From contig JAAONU010000001.1 in assembly GCA_012932295.1 (NCBI GenBank), positions 1,674,001 through 1,738,000 of the forward strand: a stretch of DNA of 64,000 bases. The letters run 5' to 3'. Made by a program: the position numbers and the translations under genes. Source of the stretch: Cyclina sinensis (taxonomy: Eukaryota; Mollusca; Bivalvia; Venerida; Veneridae). Under the pieces are notes generated by a model that did no database searches, had not been told where the DNA came from, and was given only the letters and a program-made list of their open reading frames with translations. Below, one piece after another: positions 29,601-44,600 of this stretch; position 1 is the first letter of the stretch, and the number at the start of each line of letters is the position of its first letter.

Positions 29601-32600
29601 GGTTTATCAAACTTAGCCAAGATATTATACCAACAGACATTATCACATTGTTTGGTGAAGATGTATTGAGAATTCATTGACTTAAAGAGCAGACAACCTG
29701 TGCTGCCTGACCAACAAATGCCAAACTGTATTCTCAGTGCTGGCAGGAGACAAATGATAGTTTTTCTATCAAAATTTACATTATATTCAGATGAAAATCT
29801 GCAAACTTGCCTGAAACAAACTGACCTTTCTTCAAATAAGACTCTAAGCAAAACTGCTTAATTGTAATTTTGATATGAGAATTAAGTGATCTCAAAAGAC
29901 CACAGACCACATTTGGACATTGTATTTTAAGCAGTTTGTTGTGCTTTGAAATATGACAAGTGTCTAGTTCAGATAGCAGTTTCTATCAAATACTTACATA
30001 TTTTGTAATTCCTACACTGTGAAATGAAATTGTTTATAGAGAAGGCCCCTTCTCTATCCATTGTCCAAAGATGGACCTCTGCCTGATGGTGTGGAAAAGT
30101 GCATTTTTCCTCCCCTACTTTGCACGGTTTACACTGACTGAACTGTGTACAAATTTTGTATACGCCATAGTGACCTCTTGTTTCTGGGCGTGGCCTGACC
30201 CTGACCCAGGTAAATGCAAAACCACTCTTTTTCTTTATTATTAACACATCTCGCAGACACTGATGAGGTGCATTCACAAACCTGTAACCTATGTGCAAAC
30301 ATAATTATATGAACATTTTGTATTTACCTATATCCCTGCAAAATACATTTAAAACAACTATGCTAACCTATAACAAGCAATACAGATTAAGATAAATGGA
30401 TATCGCCACATATAAAATTTACATTTTAAAGAAATCTAATATTTCATGTGTATTGTTAAAGTTTCTTAAATGTGACCATAGACAATACTGTCAAGGGCTG
30501 ACATAAGGAATCACTGGAAATCCAGACCGAGTGACTAAACAACTTTCAATATTATCAGACAGACAAGTTTAAAGTTAAAAGGGCTGTAAGAGGTAATTCC
30601 TGTAACCCAAGTTTGAACCATAAATCTAAGTTAACAGTAAAAAATAAAAAGATGCTTAGAGTAAATCCATACCTTTTACACCTTCTCCTATCTTGCAGAA
30701 GCAATGGCGACATACAATCTTGAAATCAAATTCATCAATCAGTGGGAAGTTGATCTGTGGTATGTTAGAGGGGGCAGGTGAGGGTGTGGAACTTGATGTG
30801 CGTGATGTCACAGTCACAAATTTAGGCGGACTCTGAGAGGCCCGAGAACTACCTCCTGAAGATGTGTTACCATAGCTTAGACTTCCAGTTTCTGCATTTA
30901 CTGAAATTTGTCAATTGAAATTATGAAAGGTTTTATTCTTTAACCTGGATTGAATCAGATTTAACATATATTTAATATTATCAATCATAAAGCACTGTCT
31001 TAAAACAAGAGCTGTCACTGAAATGCCCCAGAAGTGGTGCTTAGTCCTTAAAGTTGAGGACCTGATGAAGATATATTGTAGATCCTTCAAAAGAAGTGGT
31101 TATTAATAACAATTTGACCTCAAGGTCATTCAGGGGTCAAGGTAAAAGAAAGTATAAATCATTTGTTGCATTCAAACATGAACTAAATCTCTTGATTCAA
31201 AAGAAGTGTTATTTTTTATTTCTCAATTTAACCTCAAGGTCAATGTCATTTATGGGTCAAGGTAAAAAAATATATGCCAAAGGTCAAGGTCAGTTTCAGT
31301 GGTTAGACGTGTTTTTCTTCGCGGAAAGAATTCTGAAGTTAAAATTTGATTAGAAAGCTAAAGTTTTCAAAATTTAGACTCACAAAGTTATTTGGATATT
31401 GTGTTAAAACTGTGGTGTAATAGATAATGTGAAATAAAATTTTATAAAGGAGTTATTTGCAAAAAACGGACAAGTAAATTATGTTTGCACGGGCTTTCCG
31501 TGAATATCGATAATGGCTGACCTATACTGATATATATGTAGAAAAGAATATACATCTTCTTTATGTCTACAGATTTTACAAGAATAAATTATTAAGAGCA
31601 GACTTATCGAACTGTATATAATATATATTCCTGTTGCTATAACGTTGCTATAAAAAGGAGTAAAAACGAGAATAAGATATGCCAAAAGCAGCTAAGGATC
31701 AGAAAGAAAAAGTCAAATCTAGTAGAGCCAGCAGTGTCAGTAGAGAGGATGATACAAGTGATACGTCGGAGATCATTGATAAAAACGAAAAGCAAGAAAA
31801 GTCAATAGAAAAACAAGTAAGAATTGATAAAATGTTGTCTCCTGCTGTAGAAGGGGTTCGTTTAGAGGATATAGCTACGGCTATACAGTCCATTGAGAGT
31901 CGTCTAGGAAAACTAGCTTCAAAAGAATACATAGACAGTAGTCTCAAGAAACTCGTCTCAGCAGATTTTGTTAAAAAAAAATTGACAGAGCTGCGTGTAG
32001 ATCTAAGTAAAGAGATAAAAACTGAGCTCGACAAGGCGTATGATCATTTAAGAAATGTCAAGTTAATTTTGGAAACATCGCAGAAGGATATTGATGAACT
32101 GAAAGACAAATACTCTGGTTTGCAAATGGAAACTGAGATTGTTGTTAAAGAAAAACAAATTTTGTCAGAAAAAACAAAAGAGCTAGGTGAGCAAATTAAA
32201 GAAAGAGACTTACGAATTAAAACTCAAGAGAAAAGTATCAATGACTTAGAGCAGTACACCCGTAGAAATAGTGTAAGAATATATGGGCTTATTGATGAAG
32301 ACAAAAATGAAAATTTTGTTACCACAAGCAATCTTGTCATCTCTACCTTGAATAAAAAACTTAATTTAAAGCTGGTTCCTCAAGACATAGATATTTCACA
32401 CCGAATCGGGAAATTCTCCAGAGATGCTTATAGACCAGTTATATGTAAATTCGTGTCAAGGATGGTGAAAAAGAGTGTTATGAGTGTGCGAAGAAAGTTG
32501 AAAGGATCCTCCATTGTCATAAGAGAAGACCTGACAATCAAAAATGCAAAACTTCTGGAAGAAGTCTCAGCGAAGGATGAAGTGAAAAACGCCTGGTCTG

Positions 32601-35600
32601 ATGACGGGAAGATCCTGGCAGTCCTCCTAAATGGCAGAAAATTGCGTTTTGACATAAACAGCGATTTAACTATCCCGCTCATTCCAGCAGATGAGCTAGC
32701 GATTTTGTTAGCAGACAGTAGAAAACAAAGTAGATCTAGCTCTACACATTTTTGAAAAAAAAAAGCACATGTTATTGTTTATTTATTTATGTAAAACATA
32801 TGTGCAGAAAATAAGATCCAGTAGCGTGATTGGACGAATTATTCAGACCATGTGTCTTTCATGCAAATAAGTATGACGAAACAGTAAAGAACTATGTAGT
32901 ACACAACGTTGGCGCCTACACAGCATATAATAGCTGACATGTGTAAATGATAATGGATAAACTTTAAAAAAAAATATTAGTGATTACTTATCCATCCTTA
33001 TGGTCCATGGTGCTGATTTGATCTGTAAGTTGTTTAGTATAAGTTTAGTAGAATTGTTATTTTTGTATTTCTCGTACACAGTATTAGAATGACGGTTTAA
33101 ATTTGTTTAATGAAGCGAGAAATTTAGGCGTTTTTCGTTTTGGACCTTACACAGCTACAATAACTTCATGTTTATTATTTTTTTTATTTTTCTTTTCACT
33201 GAAAATGATGCCGAAGGTTATGTTTCCTGCAGCATCTCAACAGGAATGTTTAATTTTATGTGATGTCAAAATATGCATTGACATATTAAAACGTACAGTT
33301 CGTATTGGTGAGTTAACCCGATGCGTAAAGTAGAAGTACATGTATGTATTAATCTATGTATAAATGCAGTGTTCGAATTATTATGATAATTGACAACTGA
33401 GTATTGGTCGTAGAAATTGGTGTCATAGATTTTTTTTTTTGAATAACAATGTTTTGTTGTTTATTTCCATATTGCCGTTATTTGTCTAGTACTAAATACC
33501 TGTTTTATAAATTTACAAGAATGAGTGATTACTTATTCTTATGGGGTTGATTTGATCTGTACTGTAAGTTGTCAAGTATAAGTTCAGTAGAACTGTTATT
33601 TTTGTATTTCTCGTATAAAATACTAGAGTAATGGTTTAAATTTGTTTTAATGAAGCGAGAAATTTAGGCGCTTTTCGTTTTGGACCTTACACGGCTTCTG
33701 CAGTACAGTAACTTCATGTTTATTTTTTTTTTTATTTCTCTTTTCACTGAAAATGATATTAAAACGTACAGGTCGTATTGGTGAGTTAACCTGATGTGTA
33801 AAGTAGAAGTACATGTATGTATTAATCTATGTATACATGAAGTGTTCGAATTATTATGATAATTGACATCTGAGTATTGGTCATAGAAATTGGTGTTATA
33901 GATTTTTTAGAATAACAATGTTTTGCTGTTTATTTCAATATTGCCATTATTTGTCTAGTACTACATGTAAATACTTGTTTTATTTACAAGACTGAGAGCC
34001 TGTTTAAGATCACTTTTTTTCCAGTAATATTTTGTCCGGTTTTTTTTTTGCAAAACTGTTGAGGAATGACACACATACAGTGTCAGTTACTTCAACTTAT
34101 TTTCTTTTTTCTTTCTGGCCAAGCATTGGAGGGAGAGGGAATTTCTACTTTATGTATTTTAAATATGAATAATGCCTATGAATTAAAACCCTGTCGCAAT
34201 ACAAACCAAAAGGAAAAAAATGCATTTTATATAAGAATTGATGACTGAAAAAATAACTTTCGCATCTATGAATGTGCAGGGTCTTGGCGACAGCTCAAAA
34301 AGAAGGGATGTTTTGAATTTTTTAAAATCAAGAAACTTCAATATTTATTTCATACAGGATACTCATTTCACTGATAAAGAATCAAAGTTTATAAGAAGTC
34401 AATGGGGATATGAGTGTTATTTAAATAATTACAGTAGTCAATCAAGAGGTGTGGGGATATTTATCAATAATAACTTCGAATTTAAATTTGTATCTATGGA
34501 GAAAGATGATTCAGGCAATCTTTTAATTTTGCACTGTAAAATAAAAAATTTAGACTTTTCTCTTTTCTGTATCTATGGCCCTAATAATGATAATCCATAT
34601 TTTTATACAAACATAAAGCAAAAACTGTCGCAAATTCAACACAGTTGCATTCTTGGGGGTGATTTTAATTTGGTGTTAAATCCAGAAAAAGATTATTTTA
34701 ATTATTTAAATGTAAATAACCCACAGGCACGTCTGAAAGTTTTGGAAATGTTAATAGAAAATGACCTAGTTGATTGCTGGAGAGAGCAGCATATGGAAAC
34801 ACAGCATTTTACCTGGTTTAGAAAATCTCCTATCAAGAAGGCTAGATTAGATTTTTTCCTAATAAGCAGTAACCTATTTGTAAACATCTTTGAGACACAT
34901 ATTTTGCCAGGCTACAGAACAGATCACTCATTAATTTTGATGTCTTTTGAACTTGATAAATTTATTAAAGGAAAGTCGTATTGGAAATTCAATAATTCCT
35001 TGTTAAAAGATTTAGAATATGTTACACAAATTAAATCTTTAATTAAAGATATAAGGTCTCAATATGCCAGTGAAGTACAGTTAACCAATTTACCAGTAGA
35101 AAGTATACCAGACAGTGAACTTTTATTAACAATAGATGAAAAGTTATTCTTTGAAACTCTTCTTATGGAAATTAGAGGAAAAACAATAGCTTACTGCACT
35201 CATAAAAAACAAGAGGAAAATAATAAAGAAAAACAATTAATCTCAGAAATTGAAAATCTCCAAACTGTGGTATTAAGTAATGAAAATTTATTAGAACAAA
35301 AGAAAAATGAACTTCTTGAGATAAGGAAAGAAAAGCTTGAGGGTTCTCTTATTCGATCTCGTGCTAAATGGTTATTAGAAGGGGAAAAACCATCTAATTA
35401 TTTCTGTAACCTTGAAAATAGGAATTTCGTTTCAAAGAATATGAACTCTTTATGTTCAAAGACAGGTAAAATTTTACATGAACAAAAAGATATATTGTCT
35501 GAAGCCATGAATCATTATCAGAGTCTTTATGCTTTTAGAAATACAAGTGAAGTTAATTTGAACAGGTTATTTAATAACCAGCAAATAGTGAAACTTACAG

Positions 35601-38600
35601 ATGAAGATAAAAACAGTCTTGAGGGTAAATTAACTCAAGAAGAAATGCTCTTTAGTTTAAAAAAGATGTCAAATAATTCATCCCCTGGAATTTCAGGATT
35701 TACAGCAGCTTTTTATAAAGTCTTTTGGATAGACATAGGTAGTTTTTTAGTAAGATCCATGAATTGTGCTTTTAATATTGGAGAATTATCAGTAACACAA
35801 AAACAGGGAGTTATAACATGTATTCCAAAAGGTAACAAGGATAAAACTTTATTAAAAAATTGGAGACCTATTTCTTTACTAAATGTAGGCTATAAAATCA
35901 CCTCAGCAAGTATTGCAAACAGGTTAAAGAAAGTTCTTTCTAAAATAATTAGTGAGACGCAAAGTGGCTTCCTGTCAGGCCGTTTCATTGGTGATAATAT
36001 TAGACTGATATATGATATAATGGACTATACAAAAAAACATAACATTAAAGGAATGCTTTTGCTGGTTGATTTTGCGACAGCTTTTGACTCGTTGTCATGG
36101 AGTTTCATGTATAAAGTATTTCATTTCTTTAATTTTGGTACTGACTTTATAAGGTGGATACAGACTTTATATAAAAATATTCAATCTTGTATAATTGTAA
36201 ATGGTCACTTGTCTGACTGGTTTTATGTCCATCGCGGCTGTCGTCAAGGTGATCCCCTATCCCCGTATTTATTTATCCTCTGTGCTGAAATAATGTCTCT
36301 ATTATTTAAAAAGAGTAATAATATAAAAGGAATTAAATGTAATAATCAGGAATTCTTGATCTCACAGTATGCTGATGACACAACCCTTTTACTGGATGGA
36401 TCAACTGAATCTCTTAGAAATGCAATCAGAATTTTAAAATTTTATGCTGACATATCAGGCCTTCATGTTAATGTAGAAAAAACTATGGCAGTATGGATTG
36501 GGTCAAAGAGAGGAAGTAATCAGGTCATCTGTCCAGAACTATCCTTACAGTGGGACCATACTTTTAAATTATTAGGTGTTACTTTTACTACAGAGTTAAA
36601 TGATATTGTCAAGTTGAATTTTGAAGCAAAGATTAAGGAATTAGAACTTTTATTGCATGTATGGTCTAATAGAATTCTGACACCAATTGGTAAAAATATC
36701 GTTATCAAAACATTAGCCCTGCCAAAATTAAACCATTTATTTGTTAGCCTCCCAACACCATCAAAAGAGATTATCAAAAAGATTCAAGAAATGTTTTTTA
36801 AATTCATATGGACCAATGGCCCAGATAAGGTTAAAAGAGTCACAGTTGTCCAAAACTTCAACAATGGAGGTCTAAGAGTTGTAGATGTTGAAAAATTTAT
36901 AATGGCACTTAAATGCTCTTGGATTAGGAGATACTTGAAAGAAAAGTCTCAATATTACATGCTAGTCAGTATAATATGCCCAGCCTTAGACTCTATTGGA
37001 AGATATGGTGCAAACTTTGTACAAAAAAAAATTTCAGAGGTTAGCAATCCCTTCTGGAAAGATATATTACAAGCATTATATAGCATACATTATGTTAAGA
37101 GTCCAAAATCTTGGGAGGAATTCTTATCTGTGCCAGTTTTCTATAACCCTAATATAAAAATAGGTGGCAAGTCTTTTTATAGTAGTAATTACACAAAGAA
37201 AGGTATCTACTTCATTAATGATTTTTAGGTGAAAATGGTAGTCTGTATTCCTTTGAAAGATTTCAGCAGATAAACAATGTTCAAAATACTAATTTTTTGT
37301 TTTATAACAGTATTATTACTTCAATCAGAACGTATTTAAATACCCTTAATATTGCTCACAAATCCAAAAAGGAAAAAACACCTTTACAACCCCTGATAGC
37401 TAAGGTAATTTTTAAACAAGAAAAGGGTTGCAGGGTTACATATGACCTACTCATTGAATCTGGTGTTAAGCCCACCTCCCAACAGAAATGGACAAATATC
37501 TTGAACCTGGATAATTTCAACTGGAAAAATGTCTATATCCTACCATTCAAATGTACAAAAGACTCAAGGCTTCAGTGGCTGCAGTTTAGAATTAATCACA
37601 GAATTTTGGGAACTAATAACCTAAGAGCTAAAATGGGGCTTATCAACAACAATTCATGCTCTTTTTGTAAAAGGTCTCCAGAAACTATAACTCATTTATT
37701 TTATGAGTGTTATATGATAAATTCTTTTTGGCAAAGTGTTAAATTCTGGATTCAAAGAAAGTGTGAAAATATAAATAAAAATTGGACACCCACAGATATT
37801 CTGTTTGGTAATATTACTTTTCCAAAGGTTTTGAATAAAATTCTCTTAACCTGCAAGTCTTATATTTATTCATGTAAAATGAAAATTGGATCACCAAACT
37901 TAGAAGGCCTGAAAAAGAGTATTATATATTTATATAAGATTGAACGATTCAATGCAAATAAAACAATGAATATTCAAAATTTTGAAAAAGAATGGAGACA
38001 ATTTCAAGTTTTAGTCAATGAGTAATTCTTTTAGAAAGTTGTTCATCAGTTCTTAATTTTTTTTTTTTTTTTTTTTTTTTTTTTGTAAAACTGACTTTTT
38101 GTTTGTTTTGTTATTGCTTTTTTTTTTTTTTGACTTGCACTTCTAACCCATCCCCTCTCCCTCCTCCCAATCCCCCTATTTTTTTCTTTTATCCCCTTTC
38201 TTAGAAAGAAAAACTCACTGAGCTCATTTTGTCCTTTTTAAATTTTTCTTTTCAATCTAGCATTATTCCAGGTTTCTAAATACTTGCAAAAAGATTGTGT
38301 AAAGGGAGACAAATGAGCATAATAACTAAATAATTGACTTAAGTGGATAGTCTCCCTTTCCATATTTTTGTGAAAATTTTTTTTCTTAAATTATGAAGTA
38401 GATAGAATGTATGTCAAATATATACAGATAAGTCTATGGTATCTACGAAGTTTAATTGTTAAAAACAAACACTTATATTAATTTTACATATATATATTAT
38501 ATATTATGCACAGTACTTGTATACATGTATGTGAAACCCTGGAAATAAAATATAAATTAAAAAAAAAAAAAAAATATATGCATTTGGATGATTTCTCCCA

Positions 38601-41600
38601 AAGAGTTGTATGCAAATATGAACTAAATCTGTTCTGTAATAAGGGAGTTTTGGTCAATATTAAGTATTTTTGACAAGTGGACCTTCAAGGTCAAGGTCAT
38701 ACAGGAGTCAAGGTTAAATAAATAAATGTCATTGGGAAGGTCTTGTCCACAGTGATGTTGTGTGCAAGACTGAAGTAAATCCATTTACTAATAGGGAAGT
38801 TATGGGCAATGTTACAGTTCTTGGATGGAATGACAGATGAATGGACAGACTGACAGATCAAAAACTATATGCCCTCCTTCAAGGGCATAGTAACAAGATA
38901 TTGTCTGAATGCTCCTAAAGGACATCCTGGTCTATTACATGGGTCTTTCAGATCATAAAGAACAGGATTGTGTATGTCTTTCTAAATGGTCCATAACTAT
39001 GATAAAAAACCAATTCCGTGAATGTAATACCCACAATTCCTTCTGGTACTGAAGCTTCCTATAAAAGTTTATTTAATTTCCAATTTCCATATAGAGCCTG
39101 AAAATGGATGGTGCTGCAAGAAAAAGCAATAACCCAAAAATCTTACTTATATAAATGCATCTGACTTGACAGACAATAAAATACAGTTAAGCATTATTGT
39201 AAAACATACTCTTTATCATTAGAGTAGGGTGAGCCTCTAAGCTCTCTAAATCTGGTGCACAAAATGACTTTATAAGATCTGCCCACTCTCAAGACACAGA
39301 AAAGCACTAAGGCAGAAATATCTGATTTCTCTTCTTTCAATTAAACTAGAAATGTGTCCAGAGGTTAGATGTGCCTCCAGGGGGGTCAGTTCCCAGTTAA
39401 GCTAACTGGAAGTTTTAAGATTCAGTCAGGTCATTCAAAAGGAACAAATTTTTAAGGTCAACGTAAGTTATTCATTTGTACAATTTACATACCTGATGAA
39501 AACTCAGTTGGGGAAAACCTATCCAGTCCCATAGCAGTCTGTGTAGAAAAAAAAATTGTAATAAAATTTTTCAGTTTGTATTCAACAAAAACATTCGACA
39601 GCAATCAGAAATAACTTAGGACCACAATGCAACCTTTGCAGTCCTTAACTTTGTTACTATGACAGCCAGTATATTTTGACGATACTTTTTCCTGTTCGTA
39701 TCTTTTATAACTTTATCTGTTATATACATGTATGTATTGAATTTTAATAAAATATTTACAAAATAAAACATGTATTAAATTTTACACTTTTCTTAAAGTT
39801 TATCATTTCTGTTAAGTTCAGTACTTTTTGACATAATATTTTTTCTTCACTAAAGAAGCAAACAAAGTATGTTTTGTTAGATTGTGACTCATGCATTTTG
39901 TCTTGCCACACTATGACAGCAAGATCATTTATGGTATGTACTGAAGAACATATTTTCTATAGTGTTTTGTGTCTTATCTATGTAACTCAATCCACCTGTT
40001 TGTTAAATTAAAACTTTTGTTGTTTTTTTTACCGTATTTGCCCCAAAGAGTGGACCACTAGGGTCCTCATCAATATCATGAGGAAATGATGACCATGGTG
40101 CCTCCTCCTCTGTGGGTGGGGCTACAATATTAAGGCCACCACCCACAGCCACACCTCTTCCATTTAACAGACTATCTGACCCAGTAACTGCATTCTTCCG
40201 AACACCTACAAAGGGAGAAAAAAAAAACTGATCCGACAATTAAAAATTTTGTCATGGTTTTTAATCATTTCCTTATTTGGATACACATTCAGTTAAACAA
40301 GAATAATACAGGATACTTTAAAAAAATAACATAGCATAGAGGATTCCAACTGAAAGGAGCAATGTGTAATTTGGTCTACCTTTGATGTTATCTGAGTAAG
40401 GGAGATAATTTGTTATCAGGAATGTCCCTCATTTGCTTTGATAAAACTGGCAAACAACAACTGCTACCATGTCTGCCTTCATACATTAGAATATATGAAC
40501 TGACTGACAAAATATTACTTCTAAAAATAGATACAGAACATATGTCAGTATTTGTGGAAAATAAAAAGTAGGACAACAAATTATCTGAAAAACTGATATC
40601 TATTTTAACATGCTTATGTAATTTAAAGTCATTATCACATTCATTTTACTGATATAGAAAGATAAATGTACTGATAGGATAACGATTGAACCATGTTTTA
40701 TTCACTTTAAAACAATGTTGACATATGTTTTCTTTCATATTCAAGACATTTCTTCATGAAAAAACTTTACATTTTTTGCAATATCACTAAAAAAAATACT
40801 GCACCATATTTCTAACAAATTCATTGATTTAAAAAGCAAAGTTAGAAATGATTTTGATACAAATAAACTTACTTAAGGTTATCTATGCTAGTAAGACATC
40901 TTTCTTGGTAAAAATAAGAACGACTTAAAATTGTGATCCTGGGACTTTAATTGAAATATTCAAAATAACATTTTAAGATTCCAACTTAAAATTCACTATT
41001 TATTTAAATTTGTAAAGGTACAAAAGTAACATGTCATAATTTTTGACCTTCAGAAAATAATAAGAATACTCTTAGACTTAATACTTACAGCATGTTTCAA
41101 AAATTCTGTAGCAACGTATATCTGAGATAGTAACAATTCACTTTGATTACAGAATGTCAGAAACCCAGACTGAATATAAGTTTGCATTTCTTGGAACTTA
41201 CCTGTAAGCAAGTTAGCAAATTCTGTATCATCCTCATATTCCGCAGGGCTAGCTTCATCACTCTCTGTCTCTGGCTCCTGGCTTGACACTGCCTCGGTCT
41301 TCATCACATTCGAGTTACCTCGGTTCTTCTTCTTTGCTGTGCAACAGCCAACATAATAATATTCTACAATCTCTGCATATAATTTACTTCATTGGTTAAC
41401 ATGAATGAATGAATGAGAATGTAGGATACTCAACTTGTAGTACCTACTGGCTATAACTGACACTCGGGTATGAACACACCAACTCCAACATTTACTCAGA
41501 ACATGCCGCTGATGAAACTATAACCCTCGAGATCCCACTCAGTAGGTGGATGCCTCAACCACTTGGCCACAATCACAGGCATGTCTTTTGTTCAACACAG

Positions 41601-44600
41601 ACATGAAATACAGAGTATACAGCCAGATAAACTTTATTTCATCATTCAAATAACTAAATAACTTTTCTCCATTTAAATTAAAGCTAGTCATGTGTGAAAT
41701 AGTAAATATTGATTACCTTTCTTGACCATCTTTGATCTTGTTTCAAGTTGCTGAAATTGTTAGAATATTCAAAATAATATTTAACAGTAACTGCAAAATT
41801 GTAAAATTCCTTGTAAAACTAAATTGCAGGGAAGTGATTTTTTTTTATTTTTTAACAAATGTGTCTAAATGTGAAGACACTGACTGACTGCAGCCATAAA
41901 CATTGAAGTGGTACAAATATAAGGAATATTGAAATTAAGCTTTTTAAATGAGAAGAAATTCTATGGTTAGGTGATTCAGAGAAAGCTATTTCAAAACTAA
42001 AGTGTCAAAAAGTAAGCATGTTCCTCAGCTCCAGTCACATGAAAATTAACCTAATTCCACTTTTTTAAAACCCTTTGAATTCATACAAGACTTTATAGAT
42101 AGAATGTTTCAAGAAAATTATTTCCCCTTTGTAACATAGCAGTTTTAGGAAAAGCAAAGGTTGTTTAACAAATATTACCTTCTGTGTTACTCCAATATTA
42201 GTTCCAGCCAGCCATTCATTATCAGGTTGAGAAGTTTTATCTGGTGAGGTCAGAACAGTGGCATTTTTTGCAGAAACTTCAGCAGTTTGCTTTTCTTCAG
42301 CTGATCTTGACACACCTTGGACCTTGGGTTCCAACTCATCTATTAATTCTTTTAATGCCTAAAAGTTAAGTCACAACTTCAGTGAAGTACAAAAATTGGG
42401 GATGGTTGGGGGGACAGTAATCAGTTTCTTGTCAAATGAACCTGGTTTATCAGTTTGTAATATCAGACTTCAAAGTAAACAAGATAAAAACACTATATAT
42501 TTTTGCAACATACCTATTTTTTTTTAACTCCTCTGTTGGTACATGTATTCAACTGGGAAATACCAAGATATTTCTGAAAAATCTACTTTCTTTTCTGATT
42601 TGGCTGCTTTGAGCTATTTCAGGAACATTTTCATTATAAAAGATGGCAAAACAATGAAAAACAAATTTAAAGACTTCATTTATCTTTGAACATCTTCTCT
42701 TCAAGCTCTCTTTGCAAATAATGTTAAAGTAAAACTAGGGAAAACCACTTTAACACTATGAATGGCATAATGACTAATAATAAATCTACAGGGTGGCCCA
42801 AAAAAGTTTCACCTACCCTAAGAAGAACAGGTTTAGAACACACATGCCTAAATTCATACAAATACCATATATATCAAACCTAATAATTTTAACAGTTGTT
42901 GAAAGACACTCCAATCAATTTTTACAGACATGTACCAATGTAAGGAGCAGACTTGGCCTTTAAGAGATAAACCAGACATCTTGAAATCAGTCAACAAGAG
43001 ACAAGAGGATGAAGGTAGGGGAGGGTGGAAGGTACCTGTTAGACTGAGCATCAAGACCTTAGTTTGTTTATTGTTCGAATCTGTCGAATTTCATATGGGT
43101 CTTTCAATTTCATAAATTCAGAAGACTGAAGGGCCTACACCTTTTTTAAAGATACTTTTCAGGCTGCACATACAATTCTGTGACAGCATTTCTTAAGTAT
43201 CACTTACTGAGCTTGGCTGCATTTCCTGTCCTTTGCAAGCTGATCTGTATGCTTCAGAAAACTTTTTCATATTCTTGTAAGCTAAGGCTTGTCGATAGTA
43301 AGCCTTGATGTTCTTTGGAAATACACCAATAGCTGTAATGAAACAAAGAATTAAGCAGACTTTTAAAATGCAATTTCCTTGCAGTGATCTCCCCTTCATT
43401 CTTGGAAAAGATCTCTGCCGGCAAGGATTTACTTTAAGCTCGTTTTCAGCTATATATACATGCATGAACTTTATATGAAGAAATTATGTTTTTCTCTTAC
43501 TTTATTTAGTTGTAATGGAAATTACATCGATTTTACATGCCTGACAGTTACGAAATTTAAAAAAAGTAACTTCGAAAAAAAGTTTAACATTTTATTTACT
43601 TTCGAAGATCATCACGTGGCATGCCTGTCAGCAGTTTACTGTATTGAAAGGGAAGTAACTGCTTTGTTTAAAGAGTTTGAGACAAAGGAGCAATTCAGCT
43701 AAAAAGTAATTCACAAAATAAATTCTTTATGCTAAGGCATACTGCTCATATCTCAACATGATAAAACATCAAGATGCAAGAATACAAAATGAATCAACAA
43801 TTTGGTGAATACATTTGCATTTTTTATTCTATCTAAACTAAAAATCTAATTAAGAATGTAAAAGGTATTAAAATTGGTATTTTTGCATATTAAGGATCCA
43901 GTGTGAAACTATTGGATCTTCTGTTTATTTTATTTATTTAATTACAAAAGTTTAACACTGAGTCTTCATACGAAGAATGTTACAGGTGTCAATCAGAAAA
44001 TATTTACCAGATTCGCAGTCTTGCACGGCCTGTTTAAACATATTCTGAAAAAGTCATTTAAGGTTTGTATGTTAACATTATAATGCCATCAATCTTTCTT
44101 CTTGCCAAAGTTTTCTTCTCTCTCTCTCTCCCCCCCCCCCCCCCACATAAGCAGCATGTTCTATGGTAGGTGTCTTTTGTGCAATCATGATAACCTTTGA
44201 AAAATTTTAATGCATCTGAACTAAAATTAAAGTCTGTATTCTCTCTACCTGCAGTCCACTCTACACTTTAAATATTTAGTAATAACAATAACTTCTATTT
44301 GTCCTAAATGAGCTTAAAGAATCAATAAGTCTGGTTATCAGAATCACTGCAGTTTCTTTCTTCTAGGAAACAGATCCGTATCATATAGGAGAGAATTCCA
44401 GTTTCATGTCCCAAGCAATGGTATAATCATTACAAGTTCACAATGTGCCTACAAGTATTATATTTAGTGTACACTTTAAGGAGCAATTGTTTTTGCCTTT
44501 GAGATACAATGTAAGTGTGAACCATGGCGAGCCTGTAAATCTATGTACTGTAGACAACATCTGTGCAGTCTGATCATGATCAATAGTCAATGCTATTCAG

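Larger units (their letters stand above)
31278..38567 (+). mobile_element. Near-complete L1/Tx1-like LINE, antisense in intron 10
   Basis: About 7.3 kb between two copies of AAAAAAATATATGC (31264-31277 and 38568-38581). Layout: 5' region 31278-31678, ORF1 31679-32755, a long 1.48-kb spacer, ORF2 34238-38025 with one frameshift, 3' UTR and poly(A). The coiled-coil ORF1 plus APE-endonuclease/RT/zinc-knuckle ORF2 define the L1 superfamily; the EN and RT motif styles suggest the Tx1 side. Ends and target duplication look fresh, so insertion was recent. Confidence 0.9.

Noticed and set aside
42785..43130. Possible mariner-type transposon (CAGGGTGGCCCAAAAAAGTT at 42789)
   Set aside because: Only one candidate end is visible; no matching inverted end or transposase segment was found, so not listed as a feature.
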